A stretch of 64,000 bases of DNA from Bordetella flabilis (GTDB lineage Bacteria; Pseudomonadota; Gammaproteobacteria; Burkholderiales; Burkholderiaceae_B), in contig NZ_CP016172.1 in assembly GCF_001676725.1 (NCBI RefSeq), forward strand, positions 5,332,001 to 5,396,000. The letters are read 5' to 3'. A program made the translations under genes and the position numbers. Within the stretch, counting starts at the first letter, position 1. The number at the start of each line of letters is the position of its first letter. The notes beneath the pieces are model-generated. The model saw only the letters and a list, made by a program, of their open reading frames with translations, did not search any database and was not told the DNA's origin. Shown here in pieces: positions 41,127 through 49,927 of the stretch.

Positions 41127-41698
41127 TAGATGCCTTCCCAGTGGGGTCCGGGAACATCGATGTCGAACATTCCCAGCACCCGCGCGACCGTATGGTCGAC
41201 CATCTCCTCGATCGAGGCCGGCCTGAAATAGAACGCCGGCAGCGGTGGAAACACCACCCCGCCCATTTCCGTGACTGCCGTCATATTTCGCAGGTGCGCC
41301 AGGTTGTAGGGCGTTTCACGAACCATCAGCACCAGGCGCCTGCGCTCCTTCAGCGTGACGTCGGCCGCGCGCGTGATCAGGTTGTCCGACAGTCCATGCG
41401 CCACCGCCGCCAGCGTGCGCATGGAGCAGGGCACGACCACCATGCCGGCCGTCGCAAAAGCGCCGCTGGCGAGGGTCGCGCCGACATCGCGAACGCTGTA
41501 CACGTGGTCGGCCATGGCCTGCAGCTCGTGCCGGCCAAGCTGCAGCTCATGCTTGATATTCAGCACGCCGGCCGCGGACACGATCAGGTGCGACTCGACG
41601 TCAGGCACGTTGCGCAGCGCCTGCAGCATGCGAACGGCATACAGCGCACCGGTCGCCCCCGTCACGCCGACGACCAGCCGGCGCACGGCCTGCGTCAT
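41123..41698 (-). CDS. ubiX: Flavin prenyltransferase UbiX
   Basis: A 191-residue enzyme that makes prenylated FMN, the cofactor of UbiD-type decarboxylases in ubiquinone synthesis. N-terminal FMN-binding motif [20 protein letters not shown]; later motif [20 protein letters not shown] and the R-E-T-P-Y-N segment are hallmarks. The start at 41698 overlaps the grxD stop (ATGA). A longer in-frame stretch upstream is only a shadow of grxD. Confidence 0.95.
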   Translation of the reverse strand: MTQAVRRLVVGVTGATGALYAVRMLQALRNVPDVESHLIVSAAGVLNIKHELQLGRHELQAMADHVYSVRDVGATLASGAFATAGMVVVPCSMRTLAAVAHGLSDNLITRAADVTLKERRRLVLMVRETPYNLAHLRNMTAVTEMGGVVFPPLPAFYFRPASIEEMVDHTVARVLGMFDIDVPGPHWEGIY

Positions 41699-42021
41699 GC
41701 AGTCGCCCCGGCCTTGTCCAGCAGCGTCTTCAGCTCGCCGCTTTCGTGCATCTCGTTCATGATGTCCGAGCCGCCGACGAATTCGCCGCCGACATACAGC
41801 TGCGGTATGGTCGGCCAGTTCGAGAATTCCTTGATGCCCTGGCGGACCTCGTCGTCCTCCAGCACATTCACGGTGACCAGCTTCTTCACGCCACAGCTCT
41901 TCAGCAGCTGGATCGCCTTGCCGGAAAAGCCGCACTGCGGAAACTGCGCGGTGCCCTTCATGAACAGCACCACCGGGTGCTGCGTCACGGTCTCGCCGAT
42001 GAATTCTTTAACGTCGCTCAT
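41695..42021 (-). CDS. grxD: Monothiol glutaredoxin, Grx4 type
   Basis: A 108-residue glutaredoxin that carries [2Fe-2S] clusters for iron-sulfur delivery. The monothiol active site CGFS is at residues 30-33 ([16 protein letters not shown]), with [19 protein letters not shown] as the glutathione-binding region. Length matches GrxD (115 in E. coli). It overlaps ubiX by four bases. Confidence 0.96.
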   Translation of the reverse strand: MSDVKEFIGETVTQHPVVLFMKGTAQFPQCGFSGKAIQLLKSCGVKKLVTVNVLEDDEVRQGIKEFSNWPTIPQLYVGGEFVGGSDIMNEMHESGELKTLLDKAGATA

Positions 42022-42072
42022 GGTTTACTCACACAGAGAAGAGTTCTTTCAATTATAGGTACCTGCCAACAT

Positions 42073-42885
42073 CTACAGGTAACCGCCCGAGATCCGTTCA
42101 ATGCCGGCCAGGTCGCGCCGGCTATCCACCCCGCGCAACCCGGCATCCGTCAGCAGCCCGCGTACCGCCGCGGCCTGGTCCCATCCATGCTCCACCCACA
42201 GCACGCCCCCCGGCTTCAGGTGTCTCGGGGCGCCTGCAATGATGGTGCGCAGGGCCTCCAGGCCGTCCGCCTCGTCGGTCAAGGCCGCGCGCGGTTCGAA
42301 GCGCAGGTCGCCCTTCTCCAGATGGGGATCCTGCCGGCGGATATAAGGGGGGTTGGAGACGATGACGTCGAATTTCTGGTCCGCCGTCAGGGCGCCGTAC
42401 CAGTTGCCCCCCGCGAAATGCAGCTGTACCCCCAGACGCAGGGCGTTTTCGGCCGCCACTTTCAAGGCCTTCAGGCTGCGGTCCGTGGCCAATACCGCCG
42501 CGTCCGGCCGTGCCAGCGCGATGGATATCGCGATCGCGCCGCTGCCGGTGCCCAGGTCCAGCACCGCCAACGACTCGAAGCCCGCCATCCACTCCAATGC
42601 CGCCTCGACCAGCAGTTCCGTTTCGGGCCGGGGGATCAACACGTCGGGGCCGACCTTGAACAGGTGGCCCATGAATTCGCGCTCGCCCAACAGATAGGCC
42701 ATCGGCTCGCCGGCCGCCCGCCGCGCCGCCAGCACGGTAAACGCGCGCACAGCCGCCGGCGGCAAGGGATCGGTATCGTGCGCCAGGATCCACGCCCGCG
42801 GCTTCTCGAGCACATGCTCCAGCAGCATGCGCGCTTCCAGCCGTGGCAGGCCGGACGCGAACAGGATGTCCTTGGCGCAGGCCAC
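42073..42885 (-). CDS. prmC: Release factor glutamine methyltransferase
   Basis: A 270-residue SAM-dependent enzyme that methylates the GGQ glutamine of release factors. SAM motif I is VLDLGTGSGAIAISIAL, and the catalytic NPPY is in FDVIVSNPPYIRRQDPHL. N-terminal helical domain with LEARMLLEHVLEKPRAWILA and the LIPRPETELLVEAAL segment. The GTG start at 42885 directly follows the prfA stop (TGAGTG), so the two are coupled. Confidence 0.95.
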   Translation of the reverse strand: MACAKDILFASGLPRLEARMLLEHVLEKPRAWILAHDTDPLPPAAVRAFTVLAARRAAGEPMAYLLGEREFMGHLFKVGPDVLIPRPETELLVEAALEWMAGFESLAVLDLGTGSGAIAISIALARPDAAVLATDRSLKALKVAAENALRLGVQLHFAGGNWYGALTADQKFDVIVSNPPYIRRQDPHLEKGDLRFEPRAALTDEADGLEALRTIIAGAPRHLKPGGVLWVEHGWDQAAAVRGLLTDAGLRGVDSRRDLAGIERISGGYL

Positions 42886-43968
42886 TCAGCCCTCTTCGCC
42901 CAGCGCCGCCAGCTGCTCGGCCTGGTGCTCGGCGATCAGCGCGCCGGTCAATTCATCCAGGTCGCCTTCCATGATCTGCTGCAGCTTGTATAGGGTCAGG
43001 TTGATGCGATGGTCCGTCAGGCGGCCTTGCGGGAAGTTGTAGGTCCGGATCCGTTCCGACCGGTCGCCGGTGCCAACCAGGCTCTTGCGTTCGGCGGCTT
43101 CCTTGCTCTGCCGTTCCCGCAACGCCTTGTCCTTGAGTCGCGCGGCCAGCACCTGCATGGCCTTGTCCTTGTTGCGATGCTGGGAGCGATCATCCTGGCA
43201 TTCGACCACCAGTCCGGTGGGAAGGTGCGTAATCCGCACCGCGGAATCGGTCTTGTTGATGTGCTGGCCTCCGGCGCCGCTCGCCCGGAAGGTATCGATG
43301 CGCAGGTCGGCGGGATTGATCACGATGTCGCTCATCTGGTCGGCTTCCGGCATGACCGCGACCGTGCAGGCCGATGTATGGATGCGCCCCTGGGCCTCCG
43401 TGGCCGGCACGCGCTGCACGCGATGGGCGCCGGACTCGAACTTCATCCGCCCATAGACGCCGTCGCCGTCTATGCGGGCAATTACTTCCTTGTACCCGCC
43501 CAGTTCCGATGGGCTTTCGGACATCAGCTCGACCTTCCATCCCTGCCGTTCCGCATAACGGCTGTACATGCGCAGCAAGTCCCCGGAGAACAACGCGCTT
43601 TCATCGCCGCCCGTACCGGCGCGGATTTCCAGGAACACGCTGCGGCCGTCATCCGGATCGCGCGGCAGCAGCAGGCGCTGCAGCGCCGCGTCCAGTTCCT
43701 CCAGCTTGCCCCGCGCCGCCTTGATCTCGTCTTCGGCCATGGCCTTCATCTCGGGATCGGACAGCATCTCCTGCGCCGTCGCCAGGTCGTCCTCCGTGGC
43801 GCGATAGGCTGCGAATGCGGACACCACCGGCTCGAGTTCGGCCCGCTCGCGCGACAGCTTGCGGAAGCGGTCCATATCCGTGGCCGCTTCAGGTTCGGCC
43901 AGCATGGCATCGACCTCGATCAGGCGCCGGGACAATTGGTCCAGCCGGTCACGCATGGATGATTTCAT
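42886..43968 (-). CDS. prfA: Peptide chain release factor 1
   Basis: A 360-residue factor that ends translation at UAA and UAG, the same length as E. coli RF1. The GGQ motif is in [20 protein letters not shown], and the stop-codon-recognition P-x-T-type tripeptide is in the [20 protein letters not shown] region (the P-A-T of [10 protein letters not shown]). Its partner modifier gene prmC follows immediately. The start [12 protein letters not shown] aligns with the E. coli N-terminus. Confidence 0.97.
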   Translation of the reverse strand: MKSSMRDRLDQLSRRLIEVDAMLAEPEAATDMDRFRKLSRERAELEPVVSAFAAYRATEDDLATAQEMLSDPEMKAMAEDEIKAARGKLEELDAALQRLLLPRDPDDGRSVFLEIRAGTGGDESALFSGDLLRMYSRYAERQGWKVELMSESPSELGGYKEVIARIDGDGVYGRMKFESGAHRVQRVPATEAQGRIHTSACTVAVMPEADQMSDIVINPADLRIDTFRASGAGGQHINKTDSAVRITHLPTGLVVECQDDRSQHRNKDKAMQVLAARLKDKALRERQSKEAAERKSLVGTGDRSERIRTYNFPQGRLTDHRINLTLYKLQQIMEGDLDELTGALIAEHQAEQLAALGEEG

Positions 43969-44059
43969 AGGGAGTCAGGGCAACGGAATGGGGAGTAAGC
44001 GAGCGCGATGAGCGCCATGGCCGCGCGTTTCGCGGCGTGGCGATGCAAGGGCAGTGTCG

Positions 44060-45334
44060 CTAACGCCGCGTATCGCGGCTGGGAAAGAGGCGCGGGACCA
44101 CGGCGAGCAACTGTTCGCGTTCGGCGCCTTCGCTGCGGTTGAGTGCCGCCAGCGGACCGTGCAGGTATTTCTGCGTCAGGCCGTGGGCGAGCTGCTCCAG
44201 CACCGCCTCCGGCGATTCGCCGCGCGCCAGCAGGCGGCGAGCGCGTTCCAGTTCGGCCGCGCGGATCTCGTCGGCGCCTTGCTGCAGATGCTGTATGACG
44301 GGAACCACCGTGCGGGCCGCCATCCATTGCATGAAATTCTGGACGCGCGTTTCGATGATGGCCTCTGCCTGGACCATCGCAGCGCGCCGGGCGTCCGTAC
44401 CGCTCTGGACCATTCGGCCCAGGTCGTCGACCGAATACAGGTAGACGTCGTCCAGGCGCCCGACCTGCGGTTCGATATCGCGCGGTACCGCCAGGTCGAT
44501 CATGACCATGGGACGGTGGCGGCGCAGCCTGGTGGCCTGCTCTACCATCCCCAACCCAAGGATGGGCAGGGAACTGGCCGTACAGGAAACGATGACATCG
44601 AATTCCGCCAGGCGCTCGGTCAGATCGGCCAGCCGCATGGTGCCGGCGGAAAACCGGTTCGCCAGCGTCTCGGCACGTTCGACCGTCCGGTTCGCCACGA
44701 CCATCTCGCGCGGCTGCTGGGCCGCGAAGTGAGTGGCGCAGAGTTCGATCATTTCCCCCGCGCCGATGAACAGCGTGCGGGCCTCGCCCAGGCTGCCGAA
44801 CACCCGCTCGGCCAGGCGCACCGCGGCGGCGGCCATGGACACCGAATGGGCGCCGATGTCGGTCTGCGACCGGACTTCCTTGGCGACGGAAAAAGTACGC
44901 TGGAACAACTGATGCAGCAGCGTACCGAGCGATCCGGCTTCGTCGGCCGCGCGCACCGCGTCCTTCATCTGGCCGAGGATCTGCGGCTCGCCCAGGACCA
45001 TGGAGTCCAGGCCGCTGGCAACCCGGAAGGCGTGCCGCACCGCACCTTCCTGAAGATGCTGGTACACGTGGGGCTGCAGATCCATGGCCTGGACGTGGTT
45101 GACGTCGGCCAGCCAGGCGGGCAGATGCTCCGCCACATGCGGCTCGGCCGCGCAATAGACCTCGGTCCGATTACAGGTCGACAGAATGGCGGCTTCCCGC
45201 AGCGCGCCGCCGAAGGCCGCCCGCAGCCCCGCCAGCGCGGGGCGCAACAGGTCGACGGGCATGGCCACGCGTTCACGCACCGATACGGGCGCCGACCTGT
45301 GATTCAGTCCGAAGGTGAGGACGTCTACCGACAT
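44060..45334 (-). CDS. hemA: Glutamyl-tRNA reductase
   Basis: A 424-residue enzyme that reduces glutamyl-tRNA to glutamate-1-semialdehyde, the first step of the C5 haem pathway. The active-site cysteine is Cys54 in [10 protein letters not shown]. The opening [20 protein letters not shown] is conserved, and NADPH binding is around [18 protein letters not shown]. The C-terminal dimerisation helix starts near residue 310. hemE, later in the same pathway, is elsewhere in this window (15470-16561). Confidence 0.97.
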   Translation of the reverse strand: MSVDVLTFGLNHRSAPVSVRERVAMPVDLLRPALAGLRAAFGGALREAAILSTCNRTEVYCAAEPHVAEHLPAWLADVNHVQAMDLQPHVYQHLQEGAVRHAFRVASGLDSMVLGEPQILGQMKDAVRAADEAGSLGTLLHQLFQRTFSVAKEVRSQTDIGAHSVSMAAAAVRLAERVFGSLGEARTLFIGAGEMIELCATHFAAQQPREMVVANRTVERAETLANRFSAGTMRLADLTERLAEFDVIVSCTASSLPILGLGMVEQATRLRRHRPMVMIDLAVPRDIEPQVGRLDDVYLYSVDDLGRMVQSGTDARRAAMVQAEAIIETRVQNFMQWMAARTVVPVIQHLQQGADEIRAAELERARRLLARGESPEAVLEQLAHGLTQKYLHGPLAALNRSEGAEREQLLAVVPRLFPSRDTRR

Positions 45335-45499
45335 TTGCCTATCATCTACGCTCGTGCGTAGGCCTGATGCAGGGCCAGCAACGCATGCTCAGGAATAGAG
45401 GCAGGTTTCTGGGACCTCGGGATTATAGCGCTTTGCTACCGACCGGTACGGTCCGCCAGCACGACCCCGGAAAATTGTGTATAGTTGCGGGCTTCGGTT

Positions 45500-45575
45500 G
45501 GCCTGGTAGCTCAGTCGGTAGAGCAGAGGATTGAAAATCCTTGTGTCGGTGGTTCGATTCCGCCCCAGGCCACCA
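45500..45575 (+). tRNA. tRNA-Phe (GAA)
   Basis: A complete 76-base tRNA with encoded CCA. Acceptor arms GGCCTGG (45500-45506) and CCAGGCC (45565-45571) pair perfectly; the D arm is GCTC-AGTCGGTA-GAGC; the anticodon stem AGGAT/ATCCT encloses TGAAA with anticodon GAA; the T arm is CGGTGGTTCGATTCCGCC. A possible -10 (TATAGT, 45480-45485) lies 15 bases upstream. A rho-independent terminator follows directly. Confidence 0.98.
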
Positions 45576-45584
45576 CGAATCCTG

Positions 45585-45610
45585 AATCCCCGCCACGGCG
45601 GGGATTTTTT
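45585..45610 (+). terminator. Rho-independent terminator of tRNA-Phe
   Basis: AATCCCCGCC and GGCGGGGATT form a perfect 10-base inverted repeat with two central bases, followed by a T-run, ten bases after the tRNA 3' end. Confidence 0.95.
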
Positions 45611-45654
45611 ATGGCCGGCTACCACCTACCGCCCCAGACGGAGGCTGCTTTTCA

Positions 45655-46025
45655 TCGCCGCCAGGAGTGCAGGCCGTATCGCACGATGGCCTCCAGATTT
45701 TCCGCGATGACGGCGCATTGCGGATCGACATGCAGGTAAGGCGTGGGCAGCGCACGCAATGGCGCTGCTCTCCCGAGCCGCCGAGACCAAGTGGGGAACT
45801 TCCGCTGGTGTGAAGCCGAGCAGGTCAGCATCATCTTCAGGGCGATGCGGCATGTCGAACAACAGATCAAAAAGCAGCGAGCCCTTCAACAAGAACTGGT
45901 CTCGGTACACCGAGATGCTGAGGCGATACAGCACGCGCTCCAGCGCAGAGCGCGTGAACACGGCCACCACTGTTGAACAAGCCTCGGCCCGATCCTGAGT
46001 TGCTTTCTCAAACTGCAGGACCGTG
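45655..46025 (-). pseudogene. Remnant of an AbiEii/AbiGii-type nucleotidyltransferase toxin gene
   Basis: Two minus-strand pieces in different frames look like parts of one AbiEii toxin. The first piece (about 46025-45770) reads LQFEKATQD, then ALERVLYRLSISVYRDQFLL and KGSLLFDLLFDMPHRPEDDA with DLLGF. This matches the family's start and its G-S/D-x-D-L-L-G-F nucleotidyltransferase site, although the usual R-D of T-R-D-x-D-L-L is E-D. The second piece (45750-45655) in another frame reads TPYLHVDPQCAVIAENLEAI, the later P-R-E-T-V-x-A-E-K-L-E-A segment. The 80 or so residues normally between them are missing, and both ends are lost. So it is an inactivated fragment beside a tRNA gene, left from a former mobile element. 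No AbiEi antitoxin remains. Confidence 0.75.
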
Positions 46026-46029
46026 TACC

Positions 46030-46959
46030 TCAGCTGTACTTCTCCACCAATGCCGACAATATGGCCGCGGTTTCCACATCGAGCACCCCGTCATAGTTCT
46101 GGGGCCGGAAGTGGAGCTGGAAGGCGCGTACCAGGTTCTTGAATCCGGCCGGATTTGTCGCGGCGCTGGTGTCATAGCCGTATTTCCGGAACTGCCTTAG
46201 CGCCTCGTCCTGCGCCAGGGGCGTGTCGGTGTATCGCGCGACAAACCTGGCTTTCACGTCCTCTTCATACCAGGCGCCCACACCCGCCTGGTGGAAATCA
46301 CGCCATGGGAACATCGGACCCGGATCGCTCTTGCGGCCAGGCGCTATATCGGCATGTCCCACCACATTGGTGGGCGTGATGTCGGGGTAGCGCTGAAGGA
46401 TGTTCAAGGCCAGATCCTTGACGGCCTTGGCTTGCTGCGGATGAAAGGGCGGGAAGGTAAACGTGCCGTCCTGATAGCTCGCCTGATTGACGATCTCGAT
46501 ACCCAGGGATGTGTCGTTCAGGTTCGTCCGGCCCCGCCAGGCGCTCACTCCGGCATGCCAGGCGCGGTCATTCTCGTCGACCAGGTTGAACACCCGCACA
46601 CCCTCGAACCCCGCAGCCTTGTAGGTCGCATCGTCCGGATCGGGAACCAGGTAATGCGCACTGACCGATGGGCCGGTCGCCTTGGTCGAGCCGGCAAAGT
46701 CCGAGGCAGTGTAGTGCATGACGAGGAAACGAACGCGACTATTGAAACCCTTCGTCGAACGGTAGGAGTTGTAATCGATGGGGGCCACGCCCGAATCGCC
46801 TGGCACGCGCGCGGCAGCGTCAGACACGACCTTATCCGAAGGGTACGAGGCGAACGCATCAACCTGCCCGTTCGTAGTCTCGCCTTTATGGAACGCGATA
46901 GGGGCGCCGGCCTCCGGGGGACGAGGCGCCGCGGATGAGGGGATGGACGAGACAGACAT
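46030..46959 (-). CDS. N-acetylmuramoyl-L-alanine amidase (AmiD/AmpD-like) with peptidoglycan-binding domain
   Basis: A 309-residue zinc amidase of the Amidase_2 family. Ligands: His in VRFLVMHYTASDF, His in NVVGHADIAPGRKSDPGP together with the final Asp. The catalytic domain spans about residues 70-230. A C-terminal peptidoglycan-binding domain (about residues 245-305, DTPLAQDEALRQFRKYGYD) follows, as in AmiD. ATG 46959 is chosen for the AAGGAG seven bases upstream; the much longer open frame has no support. No clear signal peptide or lipobox is visible, unlike E. coli AmiD, which is odd for a wall enzyme. It ends next to the toxin fragment. Confidence 0.88.
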   Translation of the reverse strand: MSVSSIPSSAAPRPPEAGAPIAFHKGETTNGQVDAFASYPSDKVVSDAAARVPGDSGVAPIDYNSYRSTKGFNSRVRFLVMHYTASDFAGSTKATGPSVSAHYLVPDPDDATYKAAGFEGVRVFNLVDENDRAWHAGVSAWRGRTNLNDTSLGIEIVNQASYQDGTFTFPPFHPQQAKAVKDLALNILQRYPDITPTNVVGHADIAPGRKSDPGPMFPWRDFHQAGVGAWYEEDVKARFVARYTDTPLAQDEALRQFRKYGYDTSAATNPAGFKNLVRAFQLHFRPQNYDGVLDVETAAILSALVEKYS

Positions 46960-47285
46960 ATATAGGCTCCTTATCATGCGGCCGGCATGGCCGCGATCGA
47001 TTAGGTGCCTCATGTGTCGGGCGTGTTCCGATAATGCCCCGCATGGACCCTGCACGCCAGTGTCAGGACTGGCGCGGTATCGCGCATATGTCGCGATGCC
47101 CCGGGTCCCGCCGCCCCGGCATCCCCTCGGACGCGGCAGGTCGGTGCACGCGCGAATACGTGGCGGCCGCCGCAGGTTCACCACCGGTCCACCGCAAGAT
47201 CCAGAGTTTCCGCCGCCCGCTAAACTCCTAAACTGCCTTGCATGACCGCGGATCAGGAACCGCACCTACGCCAGGGAGCACGTCC
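46960..47285. other. Divergent intergenic region, amidase and ogt
   Basis: A 326-base gap between divergent genes with no credible coding sequence. It must hold the promoters of both genes; no outstanding -35/-10 pair or Ada-box-like sequence was recognised. Confidence 0.5.
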
Positions 47286-47783
47286 ATGACATATGCATAC
47301 ATGACCGCCGGCACGCCGGTGGGCACATTGAAACTCGTCGCCCGCGAATGCAGGCTCGCCGCCATCCTTTGGCAGAACGACAAGCCGGAACGCGTACTCC
47401 TGGGTGCGATGCGAGAAGATCGCGCCCACCCCGTCCTGCTGGAGACACAACGCCAGTTGCAGGAGTACTTCTCCGGTACCAGGGAGCGGTTCGAGCTCGA
47501 ACTTGATTTCAACGGAACCGACTTCCAGCGCCAGGTCTGGCGCGCGCTGCTGGATATTCCGTATGGAGAAACGCGCAGCTATCGCCAGATCGCGATACAG
47601 ATCGGCCGCCCTGCTGCGGTACGGGCCGTGGGCGCGGCAAACGGTAGAAACCCCATTTCCATCATCGCGCCGTGCCATCGCGTCATCGGGGCGTCGGGCC
47701 ACCTGACCGGCTTTGCCGGCGGCATCGCGGTCAAGGCCCGCCTGCTGGCGCTGGAGAGCGCACGCCAGGCGCTGGCAGCCTGA
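47286..47783 (+). CDS. ogt: Methylated-DNA-protein cysteine methyltransferase
   Basis: A 165-residue suicide repair protein that takes the alkyl group from O6-alkylguanine. The acceptor Cys130 lies in APCHRVIGASG, preceded by the helix-turn-helix recognition stretch SYRQIAIQIGRPAAVRAVGA and AANGRNPISI. ATG 47286 is chosen for its AGGGAG and for the conserved start; the open frame extends upstream. It is single-domain (no Ada activator part). The next gene on the same strand also repairs alkylated DNA. Confidence 0.94.
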   Translation: MTYAYMTAGTPVGTLKLVARECRLAAILWQNDKPERVLLGAMREDRAHPVLLETQRQLQEYFSGTRERFELELDFNGTDFQRQVWRALLDIPYGETRSYRQIAIQIGRPAAVRAVGAANGRNPISIIAPCHRVIGASGHLTGFAGGIAVKARLLALESARQALAA

Positions 47784-47817
47784 GGAACCCCGCAATGATC
47801 GCAAAGGCAACAGCATC

Positions 47818-48576
47818 GTGACGCAACGCCGGGATACGACCGCATCGAATACCGCGCCCGGGCGCGTGCGGCCGGCAGGCAAGCCGGGGGCGCGGTCGCC
47901 TGGAGCAGCGACAGCGCCATCGCCAACCCGCGCATCTTCGACCACGCCGGTGACTCCGTCCGCGGTTGGCCGGCTTGAAGCCGCCGGACTGATCGTCGGT
48001 GATGATGGATTGGCACGCCCGCCCTGGGCTGCCGTCGATCCGCTGCTGCGAACCTATTACGACACGGAGTGGGGCATGCCGGTACGCGACGAGCGCGGCA
48101 TGTTCGAACGGCTCGCGCTGGAATGCTTCCAGGCCGGTTTGTCCTGGGCCACCATCCTGCGCAAAAGAGAGGCTTTCCGCGCCGCCTTCCGCGGTTTCGA
48201 CCCGGACACGGTGGCCGCCTTTGCCGACGACGATATCGAACGGCTGCTGGCCGACAGCGGGATCATACGAAACCGGGCCAAGATCGTGGCGACCATCCGC
48301 AACGCTGCGGCGACAATAGCGCTGCGGCCCGAAGGCGGCCTGGCCGGGTTCATCTGGTCCTTCCAACCCGCCGCAACGCCGGCGCCATGCAGCGTCGCGG
48401 AAATTCCCACCATATCGGCCGCCTCGATCGCGTTGAGCAAGGCGCTGCGCAGCCGGGGATTTTCCTTTGTCGGACCGGTGACCATGCATGCCCTCATGGA
48501 GGCGACAGGTATCGTGGACACCCACGTGCTGGGGAGCCATCGGCGCGGCAGCTCCGGCGTGTGGCCCGGGCAATAG
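47818..48576 (+). CDS. tag: 3-methyladenine DNA glycosylase I homologue without the zinc ligands
   Basis: A 252-residue protein; the last 185 or so residues align with E. coli Tag. LECFQAGLSWATILRKREAF retains the glutamate and tryptophan of the base pocket, followed by DSGIIRNRAKIVATIRNA and FVGPVTMHALMEATGIVDTH. E. coli Tag binds a structural zinc through Cys4, His17, His175 and Cys179; here these read Pro, Tyr, His and Ser. The start is uncertain: GTG 47818 gives a 65-residue Ala/Pro/Ser/Thr-rich lead; GTG 47950 would give a shorter form. It is 34 bases after ogt, and probably co-transcribed with it. Confidence 0.85.
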   Translation: MTQRRDTTASNTAPGRVRPAGKPGARSPGAATAPSPTRASSTTPVTPSAVGRLEAAGLIVGDDGLARPPWAAVDPLLRTYYDTEWGMPVRDERGMFERLALECFQAGLSWATILRKREAFRAAFRGFDPDTVAAFADDDIERLLADSGIIRNRAKIVATIRNAAATIALRPEGGLAGFIWSFQPAATPAPCSVAEIPTISAASIALSKALRSRGFSFVGPVTMHALMEATGIVDTHVLGSHRRGSSGVWPGQ

Positions 48577-48628
48577 GGCGCGCCAAAGGGATGCGCCAAA
48601 AGGGACGCGCCAAAAAGGGATGCGCCCG

Positions 48629-49435
48629 CTACGTTCCCACGCGCAGCGGCCCGTTCAACTTGCGCAGCACGGCCAGCACGCTTTGCGCCGTGATGCGGCC
48701 GGTCTTGGGATTCTCCGACGGGATGTTCTGGATTTCCATGGAAAACGACGCGGCATCGGAGTCGACCTCGACCCGATGCGTGTTGCGCTCCAGTGCCGGA
48801 TCGGCCCAGATTTCGAGCGTGGTGCGGTCCGGGCCGATCCCCGCCAGGGATACGCTCACCGCGACGTTCAGGTTGGCCGGGAAACCGATGGCCGCCTCGC
48901 GCGGCGTGCCGCGAAATACCAGGGTGGGTTCGGTAATGCGGGAGATATCGATATTGTGCGTCGTCAGGTAGGGCGCGCCCAACAGGCCACGTACCGGCTT
49001 GCGGGTAATCATGGTGACCGACCGTATGGTCCCTTCCGCAGCCGCCGTCAGGGCATCCAGCCCCAGGATAGCGCCGGAGGGAACCAGTATCTGGCCGTGG
49101 TTTTGTCGCGCGAGATCGATCAGTTCGGGATGGGACAAGAGCGCGCCGGAACTCAGCACCACAACCTTCTTGCCGGCCAGCAGCATGGGCCGTACGGCGT
49201 CCGCGAAGACGGCGGCGGGGGCGCATTCCACCACCACGTCGCACAGCGGCTCCAGGCCATCCAGCGTGGTGAACGATGGCGCCTGCCCCTGCCATGCGAA
49301 GGCGACGGGGCGCCGCGGATCGCGCACCGCGATCGCGACGAGTTCGATCCCCGGCACGGCGTCCGCATCCAGAGACTTGGCCACGGACTGACCGATCGCA
49401 CCGAAACCGGCGATACCGACACGTATTGGATTCAT
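48629..49435 (-). CDS. nadX: L-aspartate dehydrogenase
   Basis: A 268-residue NAD(P)-dependent enzyme. The dinucleotide fold starts IRVGIAGFGAIGQSVAKSL at the N-terminus, and the C-terminal catalytic domain has NLNVAVSVSLAGIGPDRTTL, the DUF108-type region, and NPKTGRITAQSVLAVLRKL at the end. AspDH makes iminoaspartate (for NAD) or helps amino-acid metabolism. No nadA or nadB is adjacent. ATG 49435 aligns with the glycine motif; the open frame extends 42 residues upstream into divergent-gene sequence. Confidence 0.88.
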   Translation of the reverse strand: MNPIRVGIAGFGAIGQSVAKSLDADAVPGIELVAIAVRDPRRPVAFAWQGQAPSFTTLDGLEPLCDVVVECAPAAVFADAVRPMLLAGKKVVVLSSGALLSHPELIDLARQNHGQILVPSGAILGLDALTAAAEGTIRSVTMITRKPVRGLLGAPYLTTHNIDISRITEPTLVFRGTPREAAIGFPANLNVAVSVSLAGIGPDRTTLEIWADPALERNTHRVEVDSDAASFSMEIQNIPSENPKTGRITAQSVLAVLRKLNGPLRVGT

Positions 49436-49539
49436 GAATAGACCGCCCGATGTGAAGCGGCCATGAGTATACCGTTCGATATGGATGGGCACGGCCAGCG
49501 GTAAAGTGAACGCGTCATCCATGACCAAATGAGGACGAC

Positions 49540-49857
49540 ATGGACCATGACCTTGAATCAATGTCGCGCGAGCAACTTGTGGCCGAAGTAAAGAAACTCC
49601 GGGCGGGCATACGCGCTCACCGCGATGCCTCCGGCCATGATTTGTGCTGGCATCATCCCGAATTGTGGAAGGCGCTCCCGGAGCACGTCGAGCATCTTCC
49701 CAAGGTGCCGGACTGGCCGCAATTCATGCGGGGCTGTATCAGGTATCGCCAATCGCTGGATGCGCAATGTCCGCAGGCGCCCCGCATCCAGGAAGAGTTC
49801 GATGACCGGCCTCCCCCGACGCCGCATCAGGAAGGCGGGCAGCCCGACCAGAAATGA
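49540..49857 (+). CDS. Conserved small protein of unknown function with CWHH motif
   Basis: A 105-residue soluble protein. The N-terminal 30 residues are a charged helix with a heptad-like pattern (SMSREQLVAEVKKLRAGIRA). The middle has the distinctive string SGHDLCWHHPELWKALPE and the Trp/Phe-rich PDWPQFMRGCIRYRQSLD. It has the look of a conserved betaproteobacterial family I cannot name. The Cys/His set (H-x-x-C-x-H-H) could bind a metal. A GGACGAC ribosome site is present. It is divergent from nadX. Confidence 0.7.
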   Translation: MDHDLESMSREQLVAEVKKLRAGIRAHRDASGHDLCWHHPELWKALPEHVEHLPKVPDWPQFMRGCIRYRQSLDAQCPQAPRIQEEFDDRPPPTPHQEGGQPDQK

Positions 49858-49927
49858 CCGGCGCGCAGTTGCCGCAACCATCGGCGCGAGCGATGTACCT
49901 CGATACCGGCTCGCCCGGCTTCGTGGC

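Noticed and set aside
45973..46200. Small plus-strand frames between tRNA-Phe and the amidase gene
   Set aside because: They are antisense to the AbiEii fragment and the amidase end, with no motif.
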